Virus record (IMG/VR): IMGVR_UViG_3300030331_002606
Location: 1 to 26,672 of that record
Direction: 5' to 3' (one strand)
Source: a virus
DNA: 26,672 nt
Numbering within the stretch: position 1 is the first letter of the stretch; every line of letters starts with the position of its first letter. The notes beneath the pieces are model-generated. The model had not been told where the DNA came from. It did no database searches and saw only the letters and a list, made by a program, of their open reading frames with translations. Below, one piece after another: positions 1-7,333 of this stretch. The position numbers and the translations under genes are program-made.

Positions 1-26
1 TTAAAAATCTTCTATATAATTTAGCT

Positions 27-197
27 ATGGAAATCTTCACCGTGCAAGAGTTTCAAGAAAACTGGGATGAACTGATCAAGAGAGTAGAGAAAGGAGAGCA
101 TATAGGGATCGTGAACGAGAGTGGAGCGGCATGTGTGATGATGTCAAGTGATGATGACCTATACAAGATGTATTACGAACATGAAGAGGGAAGCTAA
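27..197 (+). CDS. Phd/YefM antitoxin-like small protein
   Basis: This 56-residue protein is read from the ATG at 27 to the TAA at 195-197. Its pattern (a start like MEIFTVQEF, then a W-x-x-L helix, then a short strand around GIVNESGAACVMM) resembles the N-terminal DNA-binding and dimerisation part of Phd/YefM ('prevent-host-death') antitoxins. It lacks a long C-terminal toxin-binding tail, and no toxin gene lies next to it. It ends six bases before a tRNA. In phages such orphan antitoxin-like proteins may act as transcriptional repressors or as antidotes to host toxins; that is inference. A TATAAT-like sequence at 15-20 could be part of a promoter but has no clear -35 box. Confidence 0.6.
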   Translation: MEIFTVQEFQENWDELIKRVEKGEHIGIVNESGAACVMMSSDDDLYKMYYEHEEGS

Positions 198-203
198 CCC
201 TTA

Positions 204-276
204 GGGGGTCTAGCAATCTGGTGAATGCACCGAACTCATAATTCGGCGGAGGTGGGTTCGATCCCCACGATCCCCA
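204..276 (+). tRNA. tRNA with anticodon CAU (Met or Ile2)
   Basis: A full cloverleaf folds by hand. The acceptor stem pairs 204-210 with 269-275 (7 bp, one G-U). The short D stem pairs 213-215 with 226-228, with GG in the loop. The anticodon stem pairs 230-234 with 242-246 and its loop carries CAT at 237-239. The T stem pairs 252-256 with 264-268 around a TTCGATC loop. Base 276 (A) is the discriminator, and CCA is not encoded. The CAU anticodon fits elongator Met, or Ile2 if the wobble C is modified to lysidine. It lacks the C1:A72 mismatch and three G-C pairs of an initiator. Phage tRNAs often compensate for codon-usage differences from the host. Confidence 0.9.
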
Positions 277-278
277 TG

Positions 279-317
279 GGACGGTAACTTTACTGTCCAC
301 TTGACTATACCAGTCAA
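279..317 (+). other. Two tandem hairpins downstream of the tRNA
   Basis: Two perfect or near-perfect inverted repeats follow the tRNA. The first, 279-298, pairs GGACGGTAA with TTACTGTCC (one G-U). The second, 301-317, pairs TTGACT with AGTCAA around a five-base loop. Neither has a T-tract, so they look less like a classical terminator than like RNA processing or stabilising structures between the tRNA and the next gene. Confidence 0.5.
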
Positions 318-351
318 ATCCCTTATACTACTAAGGTCAATAAGAAAGACA

Positions 352-567
352 ATGACTATCACTTCAAAGTTCAAAAAGGACATTACAACTCTCCGTTCAG
401 CAGTGAAAGGAGACTTCTTCCTTGACGTAAAGAATCCGAAGCTTTTCAAAAAGGTTCGTAAGTTTTATGAGAACGACGGTGTGACCTTTTCAGGTGACCC
501 TTTGGACGATTATGATATCCTTATCGATTGTCTGGCAGAAGATCTTGAAGAACAGGAGGTAGCATGA
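352..567 (+). CDS. Conserved-looking small phage protein, unknown function
   Basis: This 71-residue acidic/basic mixed protein starts at the ATG at 352. A TTG at 301 in the same frame was passed over because the bases before 352 form hairpins. It begins MTITSKFKKD and ends in an acidic tail (AEDLEEQEVA). No known domain, signal peptide or membrane segment is visible. Its stop overlaps the next start (ATGA at 564-567), so the two are probably translated as a coupled pair. I do not recognise a function. Confidence 0.65.
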   Translation: MTITSKFKKDITTLRSAVKGDFFLDVKNPKLFKKVRKFYENDGVTFSGDPLDDYDILIDCLAEDLEEQEVA

Positions 568-800
568 ATATTCTACTTGAGAGACATCCTTATCGATATG
601 TCGAGAATGGTAACCTAGAGAATGGTAAGCCTGATTGTAGGATTCAGAAGTTTGATGACACAACTCGTAGATACAAAGACATGTATCTTTGTGATAACTC
701 AATGCAGCTGATGACAGCAATGGCTGACTTCAACTACACCAAATGGCTTGACCCTGATGGTGTCCCTTCTTATGTAAGAGATGTCATTAGTAAAGCTTAG
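564..800 (+). CDS. Small phage protein, unknown function
   Basis: This 78-residue soluble protein is coupled by an ATGA overlap to the gene before it and overlaps the following oxygenase gene by 20 bases. A GGAGGT ribosome-binding sequence lies just upstream (555-560). It is rich in charged and aromatic residues (starts MNILLERHPYRY), with no membrane segment or recognisable motif. The tight packing and good ribosome-binding site support a real gene. Function unknown. Confidence 0.7.
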   Translation: MNILLERHPYRYVENGNLENGKPDCRIQKFDDTTRRYKDMYLCDNSMQLMTAMADFNYTKWLDPDGVPSYVRDVISKA

Positions 801-1353
801 GGCACCATTTATATTTTATTGTGATCTTCCAAATCACACAGAAATAAAAGAGATTTACTATCCAGAACTTTTAAACATCTTTGATCAAGACAGAGATGAT
901 TTATATAAAAAGAGTTGGAATTGTAAAGTCTTGACAACTCATAGTTTTGAAATAGAAATTTTGAGGGAGAAATTATTTCTGGATAGTGTGGTTTGGAAGC
1001 CTTTAGATCAGATGTTGACTGAGGTAGATCTTAATATCTACCCAACCAACAGTCGGATACAAGGTATATGGGCTAACTTTTATGAAAAAGATTTCTTTCA
1101 AGAAGTCCATGATCATGTCGGTGTAAATGGATGTCATTTCTCCGGTATCTATATCATTGATCAGAACGGTGATAACAAAACATCTTTTATACATAACAAC
1201 TTTGGTATACTTGATAATCAAATTCATACCAAAAACATGGATGACATTAAAGAAGGAACAGTATTAATATTTCCCTCTAACCTTCTTCATTATGTTAATC
1301 CAACTGACAGTAAAAGGTGCACAATATCATTCAATATTAAATGTGAGTTCTAA
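781..1353 (+). CDS. 2OG-Fe(II) oxygenase family protein
   Basis: This 190-residue protein matches the layout of the putative 2-oxoglutarate/Fe(II) oxygenases common in cyanophages (the TIGR02466-like group). Candidate iron ligands are His110 and His112 in VHDHVG and the distal His170 in LLHYVNP, and Arg179 is the likely 2OG-binding residue. The SGIYII stretch after the first histidines is the typical cupin beta-strand. Length is normal for the family. Substrate is unknown; relatives are annotated as prolyl-hydroxylase-like. It overlaps the preceding gene by 20 bases and is the last gene before a late-promoter element, so it probably ends a small upstream transcription unit. Confidence 0.8.
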   Translation: MSLVKLRAPFIFYCDLPNHTEIKEIYYPELLNIFDQDRDDLYKKSWNCKVLTTHSFEIEILREKLFLDSVVWKPLDQMLTEVDLNIYPTNSRIQGIWANFYEKDFFQEVHDHVGVNGCHFSGIYIIDQNGDNKTSFIHNNFGILDNQIHTKNMDDIKEGTVLIFPSNLLHYVNPTDSKRCTISFNIKCEF

Positions 1354-1356
1354 ATA
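1350..1356 (+). promoter_or_regulatory. T4-late-like promoter element CTAAATA
   Basis: CTAAATA lies 28 bases upstream of the ATG of the coiled-coil gene at 1378. The same heptamer occurs before the genes at 21492 (+) and 25640 (-) at similar distance. This matches the late promoter element (TATAAATA in T4) recognised by gp55-type phage sigma factors. No -35 box is needed or seen. Confidence 0.6.
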
Positions 1357-1377
1357 AAGTAGATTTACTTTAAAACT

Positions 1378-1608
1378 ATGGCAACGAGAAAGACATCTGC
1401 ATCTGGTGCATATATGTCCCAGTATGATAATGAGGTTGAAGCAAGACTCAAGGCAATTGAGACTGAGCTGAAAGCACTCAGAGCTCAGTGTGATGCACAT
1501 ACCCATGCTGCTGCAGGTGGTGATGATGCCAGACTTAATGAACTTATTAGAATTCTTAAGTTGAATCCTGAACTCAATATCGAAAAGCTATCTAAAGGTC
1601 TTCTCTAA
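1378..1608 (+). CDS. Small coiled-coil protein, monocistronic
   Basis: This 76-residue protein begins MATRKTSASGAYMSQYD, followed by a likely coiled coil (about residues 18-40, EVEARLKAIETELKALRAQ), a His/Ala/Gly spacer (HTHAAAGG) and a second short helix. No signal peptide or membrane segment is visible. It is flanked by a late-type element on one side and a noncoding region ending in a strong terminator on the other, so it is probably expressed alone and late in infection. That fits a minor virion or assembly protein, which is inference. Similar small proteins recur in cyanophages without known function, as far as I recall. Confidence 0.75.
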   Translation: MATRKTSASGAYMSQYDNEVEARLKAIETELKALRAQCDAHTHAAAGGDDARLNELIRILKLNPELNIEKLSKGLL

Positions 1609-1696
1609 GAGTCACGGATGGACTGTAACAGCACTGGTCGGGATAACCCCTTGAGTTTCTTGCTTCTCTAAAGAGCAAGTGGCGTGCATGGAGCTC
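1609..1696 (+). other. Noncoding 3' region with a hairpin
   Basis: No credible ORF is seen between the coiled-coil gene and the terminator. An inverted repeat (CTTGCT ... AGCAAG, about 1659-1679) forms a hairpin just before the terminator. The stretch could be a long structured 3' UTR or a small RNA released by processing. Confidence 0.4.
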
Positions 1697-1725
1697 GGGA
1701 GGTCTTGACAAAGGCCTCCCTTTTT
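1697..1725 (+). terminator. Rho-independent terminator
   Basis: GGGAGGTC (1697-1704) pairs with GGCCTCCC (1713-1720), 8 bp with one G-U, loop TTGACAAA, followed directly by TTTTT. It separates the coiled-coil gene from the glycan operon. Confidence 0.85.
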
Positions 1726-1759
1726 AATACAATACATACTATGTGGTAGATCTTTTATA

Positions 1760-2263
1760 ATGAAGATTGGATTTAATTGTAGTTCCTTTGATTTGTTTCA
1801 TGCTGGACATGTGACAATGTTGAAGATGGAAAAAGATTTGTGTGATTACTTGATAGTTGCCTTACAAGTGGACCCTACGATTGACAGACCGGGTATCAAG
1901 AACAAACCCATACAGAGTGTGTATGAGAGGTATGTTCAGGTGCAAGGATGTAAATACGTAGATGAGATATTGGTCTATGAAACAGAAGAAGATCTATTGA
2001 ATATGATCAAGACACAGAGAATGGATATTCGTTTCTTAAGTGAGGAGTATGAGAACCGAGACTTTACAGGAAAGCAATATTGTATCGACAATGGTATTGA
2101 AATCCACTATCATAAGAGACAACATAAGTATTCCTCTACAGAGTTGAGAAACAGAGTTCATGATCTTGAAGAACTTAGGAGGACCGAGACATTGATACAG
2201 ACATCAGCTGATCAATACTCACCTGATTTACTACACAAATACGAGGAAACATGTCCATTCTAG
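1760..2263 (+). CDS. TagD/GCT-like cytidylyltransferase
   Basis: This 167-residue nucleotidyltransferase is the first gene of the glycan operon. The N-terminal strand leads into HAGH (His14-His17), the HxGH nucleotide-binding signature of the cytidylyltransferase superfamily. YSSTELR (124-130) matches the ISTT-x-[IL]-x-x-R signature. The body is about 135 residues, as in glycerol-3-phosphate cytidylyltransferase, plus a 35-residue C-terminal extension. It would activate a small phosphorylated compound as its CDP (or ADP) derivative. Glycerol-3-phosphate is the family's best-known substrate, but phosphoethanolamine or other polyol phosphates are possible. It overlaps the next gene by 13 bases. 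Confidence 0.8.
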   Translation: MKIGFNCSSFDLFHAGHVTMLKMEKDLCDYLIVALQVDPTIDRPGIKNKPIQSVYERYVQVQGCKYVDEILVYETEEDLLNMIKTQRMDIRFLSEEYENRDFTGKQYCIDNGIEIHYHKRQHKYSSTELRNRVHDLEELRRTETLIQTSADQYSPDLLHKYEETCPF

Positions 2264-3174
2264 TCACAGGGGGAGCTGGGTTTATTGGAAGTCAATTACT
2301 CAGATCTCTGAACAAGTTTGGTGAGAGATTGGTGGTTGCCGATAAGATATCTTATGCAGGTAAGAAATCAAATCTACCTGAAAATATTGAATTTTACAAA
2401 ATAGATATCGCAAGTGATGATGCAGTCAGGTATTTGTTTGAACAAGAGACATTTGATACTGTCTTTCATCTGGCAGCAGAGAGTCATGTAGATAATTCAA
2501 TCAAAAATCCTAAACCATTTATTGATACTAATGTTATTGGTACGGTCAATCTTCTACAAGCATCATTAGAACATGAAGTAGATCGTTTTATGCATATCTC
2601 TACAGATGAGGTATTTGGATCTATTGACTTTAAAGATGGATCATTTAATGAAGAGTCAAGGTATCAACCTAGAAATCCCTACTCTGCATCCAAGGCAGCC
2701 AGTGATCATTTTGTAAACTCATATAATATCACCTACGGTCTTCCTACTACCATCACGAACTGTTCAAACAACTATGGACCCCGACAGGATGATGAAAAGA
2801 TGATTCCTACAATCATCAGGAATATTAAGAATGGCACACCTATCCCTGTTTATGGTGATGGACAACAGGTGAGAGATTGGATCTATGTTGAAGATCATTG
2901 TGACGCTTTGATTGAGCTATGGATTAATGGTAAGGTTGGAGAGAGGTATAATATTGGTGGAGAATGTGAACTAAAGAACATCGATCTTGTCAAGATGATT
3001 TGTAAATTGATGAGTAGGGAGGATCATCATATAGAACATGTTACTGATAGACCCGGACACGATCTAAGATACTCTACCTCCAATAAAAAAATAACCACAG
3101 AAACAAAGTGGTCTGTTTCTACTGACATCACAACAGGACTCCTTAACACAATTCTCTACTATGAAGATAATTAA
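2251..3174 (+). CDS. rmlB: dTDP-glucose 4,6-dehydratase (RmlB-like)
   Basis: This 307-residue extended SDR dehydrates an NDP-glucose to NDP-4-keto-6-deoxyglucose. Visible features are the NAD-binding GGAGFIG (7-13), the catalytic triad block STDEVFG with Thr118-Asp119-Glu120, and Tyr144/Lys148 in YSASK. The Asp-Glu pair after Thr is diagnostic of 4,6-dehydratases rather than epimerases. It is about 40 residues shorter than bacterial RmlB. An AGGAAA ribosome-binding site lies within the preceding gene. RmlC follows with an overlap of 14 bases, supporting a dTDP-6-deoxyhexose role. RmlA and a classical RmlD are absent from the window, so the precursor nucleotide sugar must come from the host or elsewhere. 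Confidence 0.88.
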   Translation: MSILVTGGAGFIGSQLLRSLNKFGERLVVADKISYAGKKSNLPENIEFYKIDIASDDAVRYLFEQETFDTVFHLAAESHVDNSIKNPKPFIDTNVIGTVNLLQASLEHEVDRFMHISTDEVFGSIDFKDGSFNEESRYQPRNPYSASKAASDHFVNSYNITYGLPTTITNCSNNYGPRQDDEKMIPTIIRNIKNGTPIPVYGDGQQVRDWIYVEDHCDALIELWINGKVGERYNIGGECELKNIDLVKMICKLMSREDHHIEHVTDRPGHDLRYSTSNKKITTETKWSVSTDITTGLLNTILYYEDN

Positions 3175-3697
3175 TACACCCCTCTTAGACGCCTTTCTGA
3201 TTGAAGAAAATAGACATGAAGATGATAGGGGTTACTTCATTGAAACCTATAATAAAAAAGAATTCTCCAGTATAGGTCTGAACATGGACTTTGTTCAGGA
3301 TAATCACTCTATGTCATCACCACACGTACTTAGAGGACTTCATTATCAAGTTGAGAAACCACAGGGTAAACTGGTCAGATGTATGAAAGGTTCTATCCTG
3401 GATGTGATTGTTGACCTTAGACAATCATCCCCTACTTTTGGCCAACACCATGCTGTTCATCTCTATCGTCCTGAGGTGATGTTGTGGGTGCCGGAGGGAT
3501 TCGCACATGGATTCTATGTGTATAGTTTACATGCACATGTATCTTACAAGACAACAGAATTTTACTATAAAGAGTATGATAGATCACTCCTATGGAATGA
3601 CCCTGATCTTGGTATTGACTGGGGTATAGAAAGTCCATTCTTATCAGCCAAGGACAAATACGCTAAAACATTTAAAGAGTGTGAAAAGTATGAGTAA
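3161..3697 (+). CDS. rmlC: dTDP-4-keto-6-deoxyglucose 3,5-epimerase (RmlC-like)
   Basis: This 178-residue cupin-fold epimerase has the standard family length. It carries LRGLHYQ with catalytic His61, the DLRQSSPTFGQ strand, WVPEGFAHGF with His116, and the aromatic SYKTTEFYY region that supplies the active-site tyrosine. It converts dTDP-4-keto-6-deoxy-D-glucose to the L-lyxo form, feeding a reductase that finishes L-rhamnose or a relative. It overlaps RmlB by 14 bases and the next SDR by 8. The SDR directly downstream is the natural candidate for the final reductase. Confidence 0.9.
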   Translation: MKIINTPLLDAFLIEENRHEDDRGYFIETYNKKEFSSIGLNMDFVQDNHSMSSPHVLRGLHYQVEKPQGKLVRCMKGSILDVIVDLRQSSPTFGQHHAVHLYRPEVMLWVPEGFAHGFYVYSLHAHVSYKTTEFYYKEYDRSLLWNDPDLGIDWGIESPFLSAKDKYAKTFKECEKYE

Positions 3698-4511
3698 TAT
3701 TTCAGTATTCGGAGCCACTGGTTACATTGGTAGCACATTTATGCGAATGTATCCTAACAATATTCTTGTTCCTAGAGGTGATAGACAACCACAGTCTAAG
3801 GATGTTCTTTACCTGATCAGTACAACTACCAATCAGAATGTCTTCCAAGATTTACAGATTGATATTGACACTAACCTCAAGATCCTAACAGAGGTGTTGT
3901 CACATTGTAAGAGAACAGACACGGTGTTTAACTTTGTCAGTTCAGGTTTTGTATATGGAAATGATTTCTTGGACGCTGAGGAATCTGATAGTTGTAATCC
4001 TACCGGGTTCTACTCTGTTACTAAGAGATGTGCAGAGCAGTTATTAATCTCATACTGTGAGACCTTTGGTATCAAGTATCGTATCTTCCGAGTCAGTAAT
4101 GTATTCGGTATCGACCCGACAGTATCAAAAGGTAAGAATGTGTTGGGGTATATGATCCGTCGTCTGAAGAACAATGAGACCATCTATCTGTATGATGGTG
4201 GTGATTTCGTCAAGGACTACATGTGGGTTGATGATGTCTGTAGGGCAATGAAACTTCTGATGGATGAGTCAGACACTAACCAGATTTATAATGTTGGTAC
4301 AGGTTACTCACGGTCCTTTAGAGAGATCATTGAGTATGCAAAGAAGAAGGTGAAGAGTGACAGCAAGATTGAGTCAGTTCCTATGCCATGGGATCAGAAA
4401 TATCTACAGATCAAAAACTTCACGATGAATGTGGATAAACTTATGTCGTTCGGGTTCGTTCCAGAACTTGACATAGACGCTGGTCTTGATATGATGTGTA
4501 AAGTATATTGA
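3690..4511 (+). CDS. Extended SDR sugar-nucleotide reductase/epimerase
   Basis: This 273-residue NAD(P)-dependent SDR starts at the ATG at 3690, which overlaps the RmlC stop; a GTG at 3681 is possible but less likely. It shows the GATGYIG nucleotide-binding loop (8-14), a serine pair (84-85) and Tyr108/Lys112 in YSVTK. The fingerprint fits NDP-4-keto-sugar reductases or epimerases. Its position right after RmlC suggests it reduces the RmlC product at C4, as RmlD or 6-deoxytalose dehydrogenases do. It is not a close textbook RmlD by eye, so the exact product is open. Confidence 0.75.
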   Translation: MSNISVFGATGYIGSTFMRMYPNNILVPRGDRQPQSKDVLYLISTTTNQNVFQDLQIDIDTNLKILTEVLSHCKRTDTVFNFVSSGFVYGNDFLDAEESDSCNPTGFYSVTKRCAEQLLISYCETFGIKYRIFRVSNVFGIDPTVSKGKNVLGYMIRRLKNNETIYLYDGGDFVKDYMWVDDVCRAMKLLMDESDTNQIYNVGTGYSRSFREIIEYAKKKVKSDSKIESVPMPWDQKYLQIKNFTMNVDKLMSFGFVPELDIDAGLDMMCKVY

Positions 4512-4539
4512 TTCAGCACGGATACATAGTAAGTAATTC

Positions 4540-5616
4540 ATGGATGTTATGACTGAGTATAGTAAGACTGCACTAGTTCTTGGTGCAGGTGGATTCATTG
4601 GTAGTCACATGGTAAAAAGACTACGATCAGAGGGATACTGGGTTCGTGGTGTTGACCTGAAGAGACCTGAGTTCTCTGAAACAGAAGCTAATGAGTTCAT
4701 TCAGGGTGACCTGACTGATCCTTCATTCGTTCGTCGTGTCATTAGATTCAAGGGATATAATGGTAACTTCTTTGCTAGTGTCCCGGATAGATATCATGAA
4801 TCGTTTGATGAGATCTATCAGTTTGCTGCTGACATGGGTGGTGCGGGATTCGTATTCACTGGTGAGAACGATGCAGACATCATGCATAACTCAGTCACTA
4901 TCAATCTAAATGTCCTAGAAGAACAGCGTAAGTTCAACGATGCCAAAGAGGACAACAAGACAAAGATCTTCTACTCTGGTTCGGCATGTATGTATCCCGA
5001 ACACAACCAACTAGACCCTGACAACCCTGACTGCCGTGAAGAATCAGCATATCCCGCAGCCCCAGACTCAGAATATGGATGGGAAAAACTATTCAGTGAG
5101 AGACTATACCGGGCGTACAATCGTAATTATGGGATTCCTGTTCGCATTGCTAGGTATCATAACATATTCGGACCCGAAGGAACCTGGGACGGTGGAAGAG
5201 AAAAGGCTCCGGCTGCAATCTGCCGTAAGGTGGCTAGACTCCCGGAGGTCGGTGGAGGTATCGAAGTGTGGGGAGACGGCTTACAGACTCGTTCCTTCCT
5301 GTTCATTGATGAATGCATTGAAGCAACTAGAAGACTGATGGACTCAGACTTCATGGGACCGGTCAATATTGGTTCTGAGGAGATGGTATCTATCAATCAA
5401 CTGGTAGAGACTGCAGGTAAGGTATCAGGTAAGGTGGTCAGGAAGCTTTACAAACTTGACGCACCTACGGGTGTTCGTGGTCGTAACTCTAATAATGATC
5501 TCATTCGTGAGAAACTTGGTTGGGATTACTCTCAAAGTCTTGAAGAGGGTATCCTTAAAACATACGAATGGATCTGTACACAAATCGCACAGGAAAACAA
5601 TGGGAATCTCGATTGA
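4540..5616 (+). CDS. gme: GDP-mannose 3,5-epimerase
   Basis: This 358-residue SDR closely matches plant and bacterial GDP-mannose 3,5-epimerase. It has GAGGFIG (15-21), AADMGG, the active-site Cys150 in SACMYPE, Tyr179/Lys183 in YGWEK, RYHNIFGPEGTW and REKAPAA with Lys222. The Cys150-Lys222 spacing of 72 equals that of the Arabidopsis catalytic pair as I recall it (Cys145/Lys217). The enzyme converts GDP-D-mannose to GDP-L-galactose and GDP-L-gulose. An alternative start at 4549 is possible. It overlaps the next gene by 17 bases. No fucose-synthesis genes are visible nearby, so L-galactose or L-gulose may be the sugar used by the operon's fucosyltransferase-like enzymes. Confidence 0.9.
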   Translation: MDVMTEYSKTALVLGAGGFIGSHMVKRLRSEGYWVRGVDLKRPEFSETEANEFIQGDLTDPSFVRRVIRFKGYNGNFFASVPDRYHESFDEIYQFAADMGGAGFVFTGENDADIMHNSVTINLNVLEEQRKFNDAKEDNKTKIFYSGSACMYPEHNQLDPDNPDCREESAYPAAPDSEYGWEKLFSERLYRAYNRNYGIPVRIARYHNIFGPEGTWDGGREKAPAAICRKVARLPEVGGGIEVWGDGLQTRSFLFIDECIEATRRLMDSDFMGPVNIGSEEMVSINQLVETAGKVSGKVVRKLYKLDAPTGVRGRNSNNDLIREKLGWDYSQSLEEGILKTYEWICTQIAQENNGNLD

Positions 5617-6313
5617 AGGAATCAAAGAACTGGTAGGTAACCGTGACCAGATCGTTATTTTTGAAGTTGGTTGTGCTGACGGAACTGATACAAAGCAATT
5701 CCTCAGTCAGTTTGGTGACAATCTAAAACTGTATACATTTGATCCTGACCCTACCAACATCAAAGCGATGTCGGCTGAGGGTGGTAAGGATGTAAAGGGT
5801 GTATCTAATCAGGGATTGAGAACTGATAGTCGTCACACATTTACCCCTGCTGCCATGGCTGCACAGGATGGTAAGACCACCTTCACTCGTTCCCGTAACA
5901 CTAACGCACCTGATGGTGGGGTTGACTTCGGTAGATACTCTGGTTCTATCTACGAACCAAAGACGATTATTGATGGTGGACCCCGTGGTAATAGGTGGCC
6001 ATTTATCAAATACGATGAGAAGATTGAGGTTCAAACCAGAAGTCTTGATTCATTCTGTCAGGAGAATGGTATCGATCACATTGACTTCATGTGGATGGAT
6101 GTACAGGGAGCAGAGAAAGAAGTGTTCCTTGGTGCTAAGAACATGATTGGTAAGATTGATTATGTCTATACCGAGTATCATGAAGAGGAGATGTATGAAG
6201 GTGCTACTAACCTTCAGACTGTCACGGATCTTCTACCCGGATATGATATGGCACAGAACTGGCCATACCCTGATGTCATGGGTGGTGACGCATTGTTTAA
6301 ACTGAGAGGTTGA
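5600..6313 (+). CDS. FkbM-type SAM methyltransferase
   Basis: This 237-residue class I methyltransferase starts at the ATG at 5600, preceded by AGGAAA. The longer in-frame extension back to 5456 lies entirely inside the epimerase gene and is rejected. Motif I is FEVGCADGTDT (about 20-30), followed by the acidic strand end FDPDP. HIDFMWMDVQGAE is the FkbM-family motif in which the final Asp and Glu line the active site. FkbM enzymes O-methylate sugar or polyketide hydroxyls, so a sugar O-methylation during glycan assembly is likely. It overlaps the epimerase gene by 17 bases and is followed one base later by a glycosyltransferase. Confidence 0.8.
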   Translation: MGISIEGIKELVGNRDQIVIFEVGCADGTDTKQFLSQFGDNLKLYTFDPDPTNIKAMSAEGGKDVKGVSNQGLRTDSRHTFTPAAMAAQDGKTTFTRSRNTNAPDGGVDFGRYSGSIYEPKTIIDGGPRGNRWPFIKYDEKIEVQTRSLDSFCQENGIDHIDFMWMDVQGAEKEVFLGAKNMIGKIDYVYTEYHEEEMYEGATNLQTVTDLLPGYDMAQNWPYPDVMGGDALFKLRG

Positions 6314-6314
6314 T

Positions 6315-7199
6315 ATGAAGGTATTTGATGTATTCCTGTTTGGTTATGAGTTGGATCTTCTAGAGATTCGTATGAACATCCTTGATCCTTATGTGGACTA
6401 CTTTGTATTCAGTGAAGGTTGTAAAACATTCTCTGGTGAAGATAAGGGTTTTGTATTCAAGAAGACTGACAAGAGGTTCAAGAAGTTTAAAGATAAGATT
6501 ATCTACACCAAGATTGAAGAACCTACTCAGGAAGAACTTCAAGCCAAAGGTATTCAGTATAATGTGAAGAGAGAATCCTTCATGAGAGATACTTTCTACA
6601 AGGACAGTATCATGGAAGTTCTTAAAGAACATTGTGCTGATGATGATGTAATCGTCTGGTCTGATCTGGATGAGGTTCCTAATCCTGAGGTGCTTGAAAA
6701 TCTGAGTGACTTCTACAAACCTGGCACAGTGTATAACTTTGCACAGGATAACTACCAGGCTGCACTCAACTGGTTTGAAACCACCGGTACAATTACATCA
6801 CAGACACTTGACTTCTCTTATGAAGAAGAAGGTCCAAGATGGATTGGCACAAAGATGTGTGACTTTGCTACAATTAAGAAGTACACACTGACTCAAATGA
6901 GACAGGAACTTCCCAGAGAAAACAATCTCAGGATTCATCCTGGCGGTTGGCACTGGAGCACGGTCGGTAGTGACGAAGAGTGCACGATGTATGATCGGGT
7001 GATGAAGAAGATCAAGTCATCGGCTCACACTGAACTCAATAATGATAGACTGATTGGTGAGTTGGAACAACGACTTAAGGATGGTAGGTCACCACTGGGT
7101 CAAGACAATGCTGCTTATTGTATCACTCACTTTGATGAAGATAGGTTCCCTCAATATCTTCTAGATAACAAGGAGAAGTATTCCTATCTGATCAAATGA
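6315..7199 (+). CDS. GT17-family glycosyltransferase
   Basis: This 294-residue protein resembles family GT17 (animal beta-1,4-GlcNAc transferase III relatives, also found in phages and bacteria). It opens with VFDVFLFGYELDLLEIR, then YFVFSEG and KTFSGEDKG, and has a DxD-type metal site in WSDLDEVPNP near residue 117. A GG-WHWS strand follows. It would transfer a sugar, possibly GlcNAc, onto an acceptor glycan; donor and acceptor cannot be read from sequence. There is no membrane anchor, unlike the animal enzymes. The stop overlaps the start of the next small ORF (ATGA). Confidence 0.8.
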   Translation: MKVFDVFLFGYELDLLEIRMNILDPYVDYFVFSEGCKTFSGEDKGFVFKKTDKRFKKFKDKIIYTKIEEPTQEELQAKGIQYNVKRESFMRDTFYKDSIMEVLKEHCADDDVIVWSDLDEVPNPEVLENLSDFYKPGTVYNFAQDNYQAALNWFETTGTITSQTLDFSYEEEGPRWIGTKMCDFATIKKYTLTQMRQELPRENNLRIHPGGWHWSTVGSDEECTMYDRVMKKIKSSAHTELNNDRLIGELEQRLKDGRSPLGQDNAAYCITHFDEDRFPQYLLDNKEKYSYLIK

Positions 7200-7333
7200 T
7201 TGATGAAAGTGGTTGGACACAAAGAGATCCCATTAGTGATGAGGAGTGTATCTTGATCTGTTTAAGAAACGCTCCTTGTGGAACTGACAGAAAGCAAGTT
7301 ACTAGATTAATTCAAGAGTATGAGAACAAATGA
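7196..7333 (+). CDS. 45-residue ORF between two glycosyltransferases
   Basis: This very small ORF begins MIDESGWTQRD and ends LIQEYENK. Its ATG overlaps the stop of the GT17 gene and its stop overlaps the ATG of the next glycosyltransferase, ATGA at both ends, as elsewhere in the operon. That double coupling fills an otherwise unexplained 130-base gap and supports a real gene. It is hydrophilic, with two cysteines spaced 9 apart (ECILICLRNAPCG), and no known motif. Function unknown. Confidence 0.6.
   Translation: MIDESGWTQRDPISDEECILICLRNAPCGTDRKQVTRLIQEYENK

Noticed and set aside
301-351. TTG start at 301 for the small gene ending at 567
   Set aside because: The region forms hairpins downstream of the tRNA; the ATG at 352 is the better start.
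5036-5338. 100-residue + strand ORF inside the epimerase gene
   Set aside because: It overlaps a well-supported gene completely and has no independent start signal.
5456-5599. N-terminal extension of the FkbM methyltransferase to 5456
   Set aside because: It lies entirely inside the GDP-mannose epimerase gene, and the ATG at 5600 has a ribosome-binding site and begins just before the domain.
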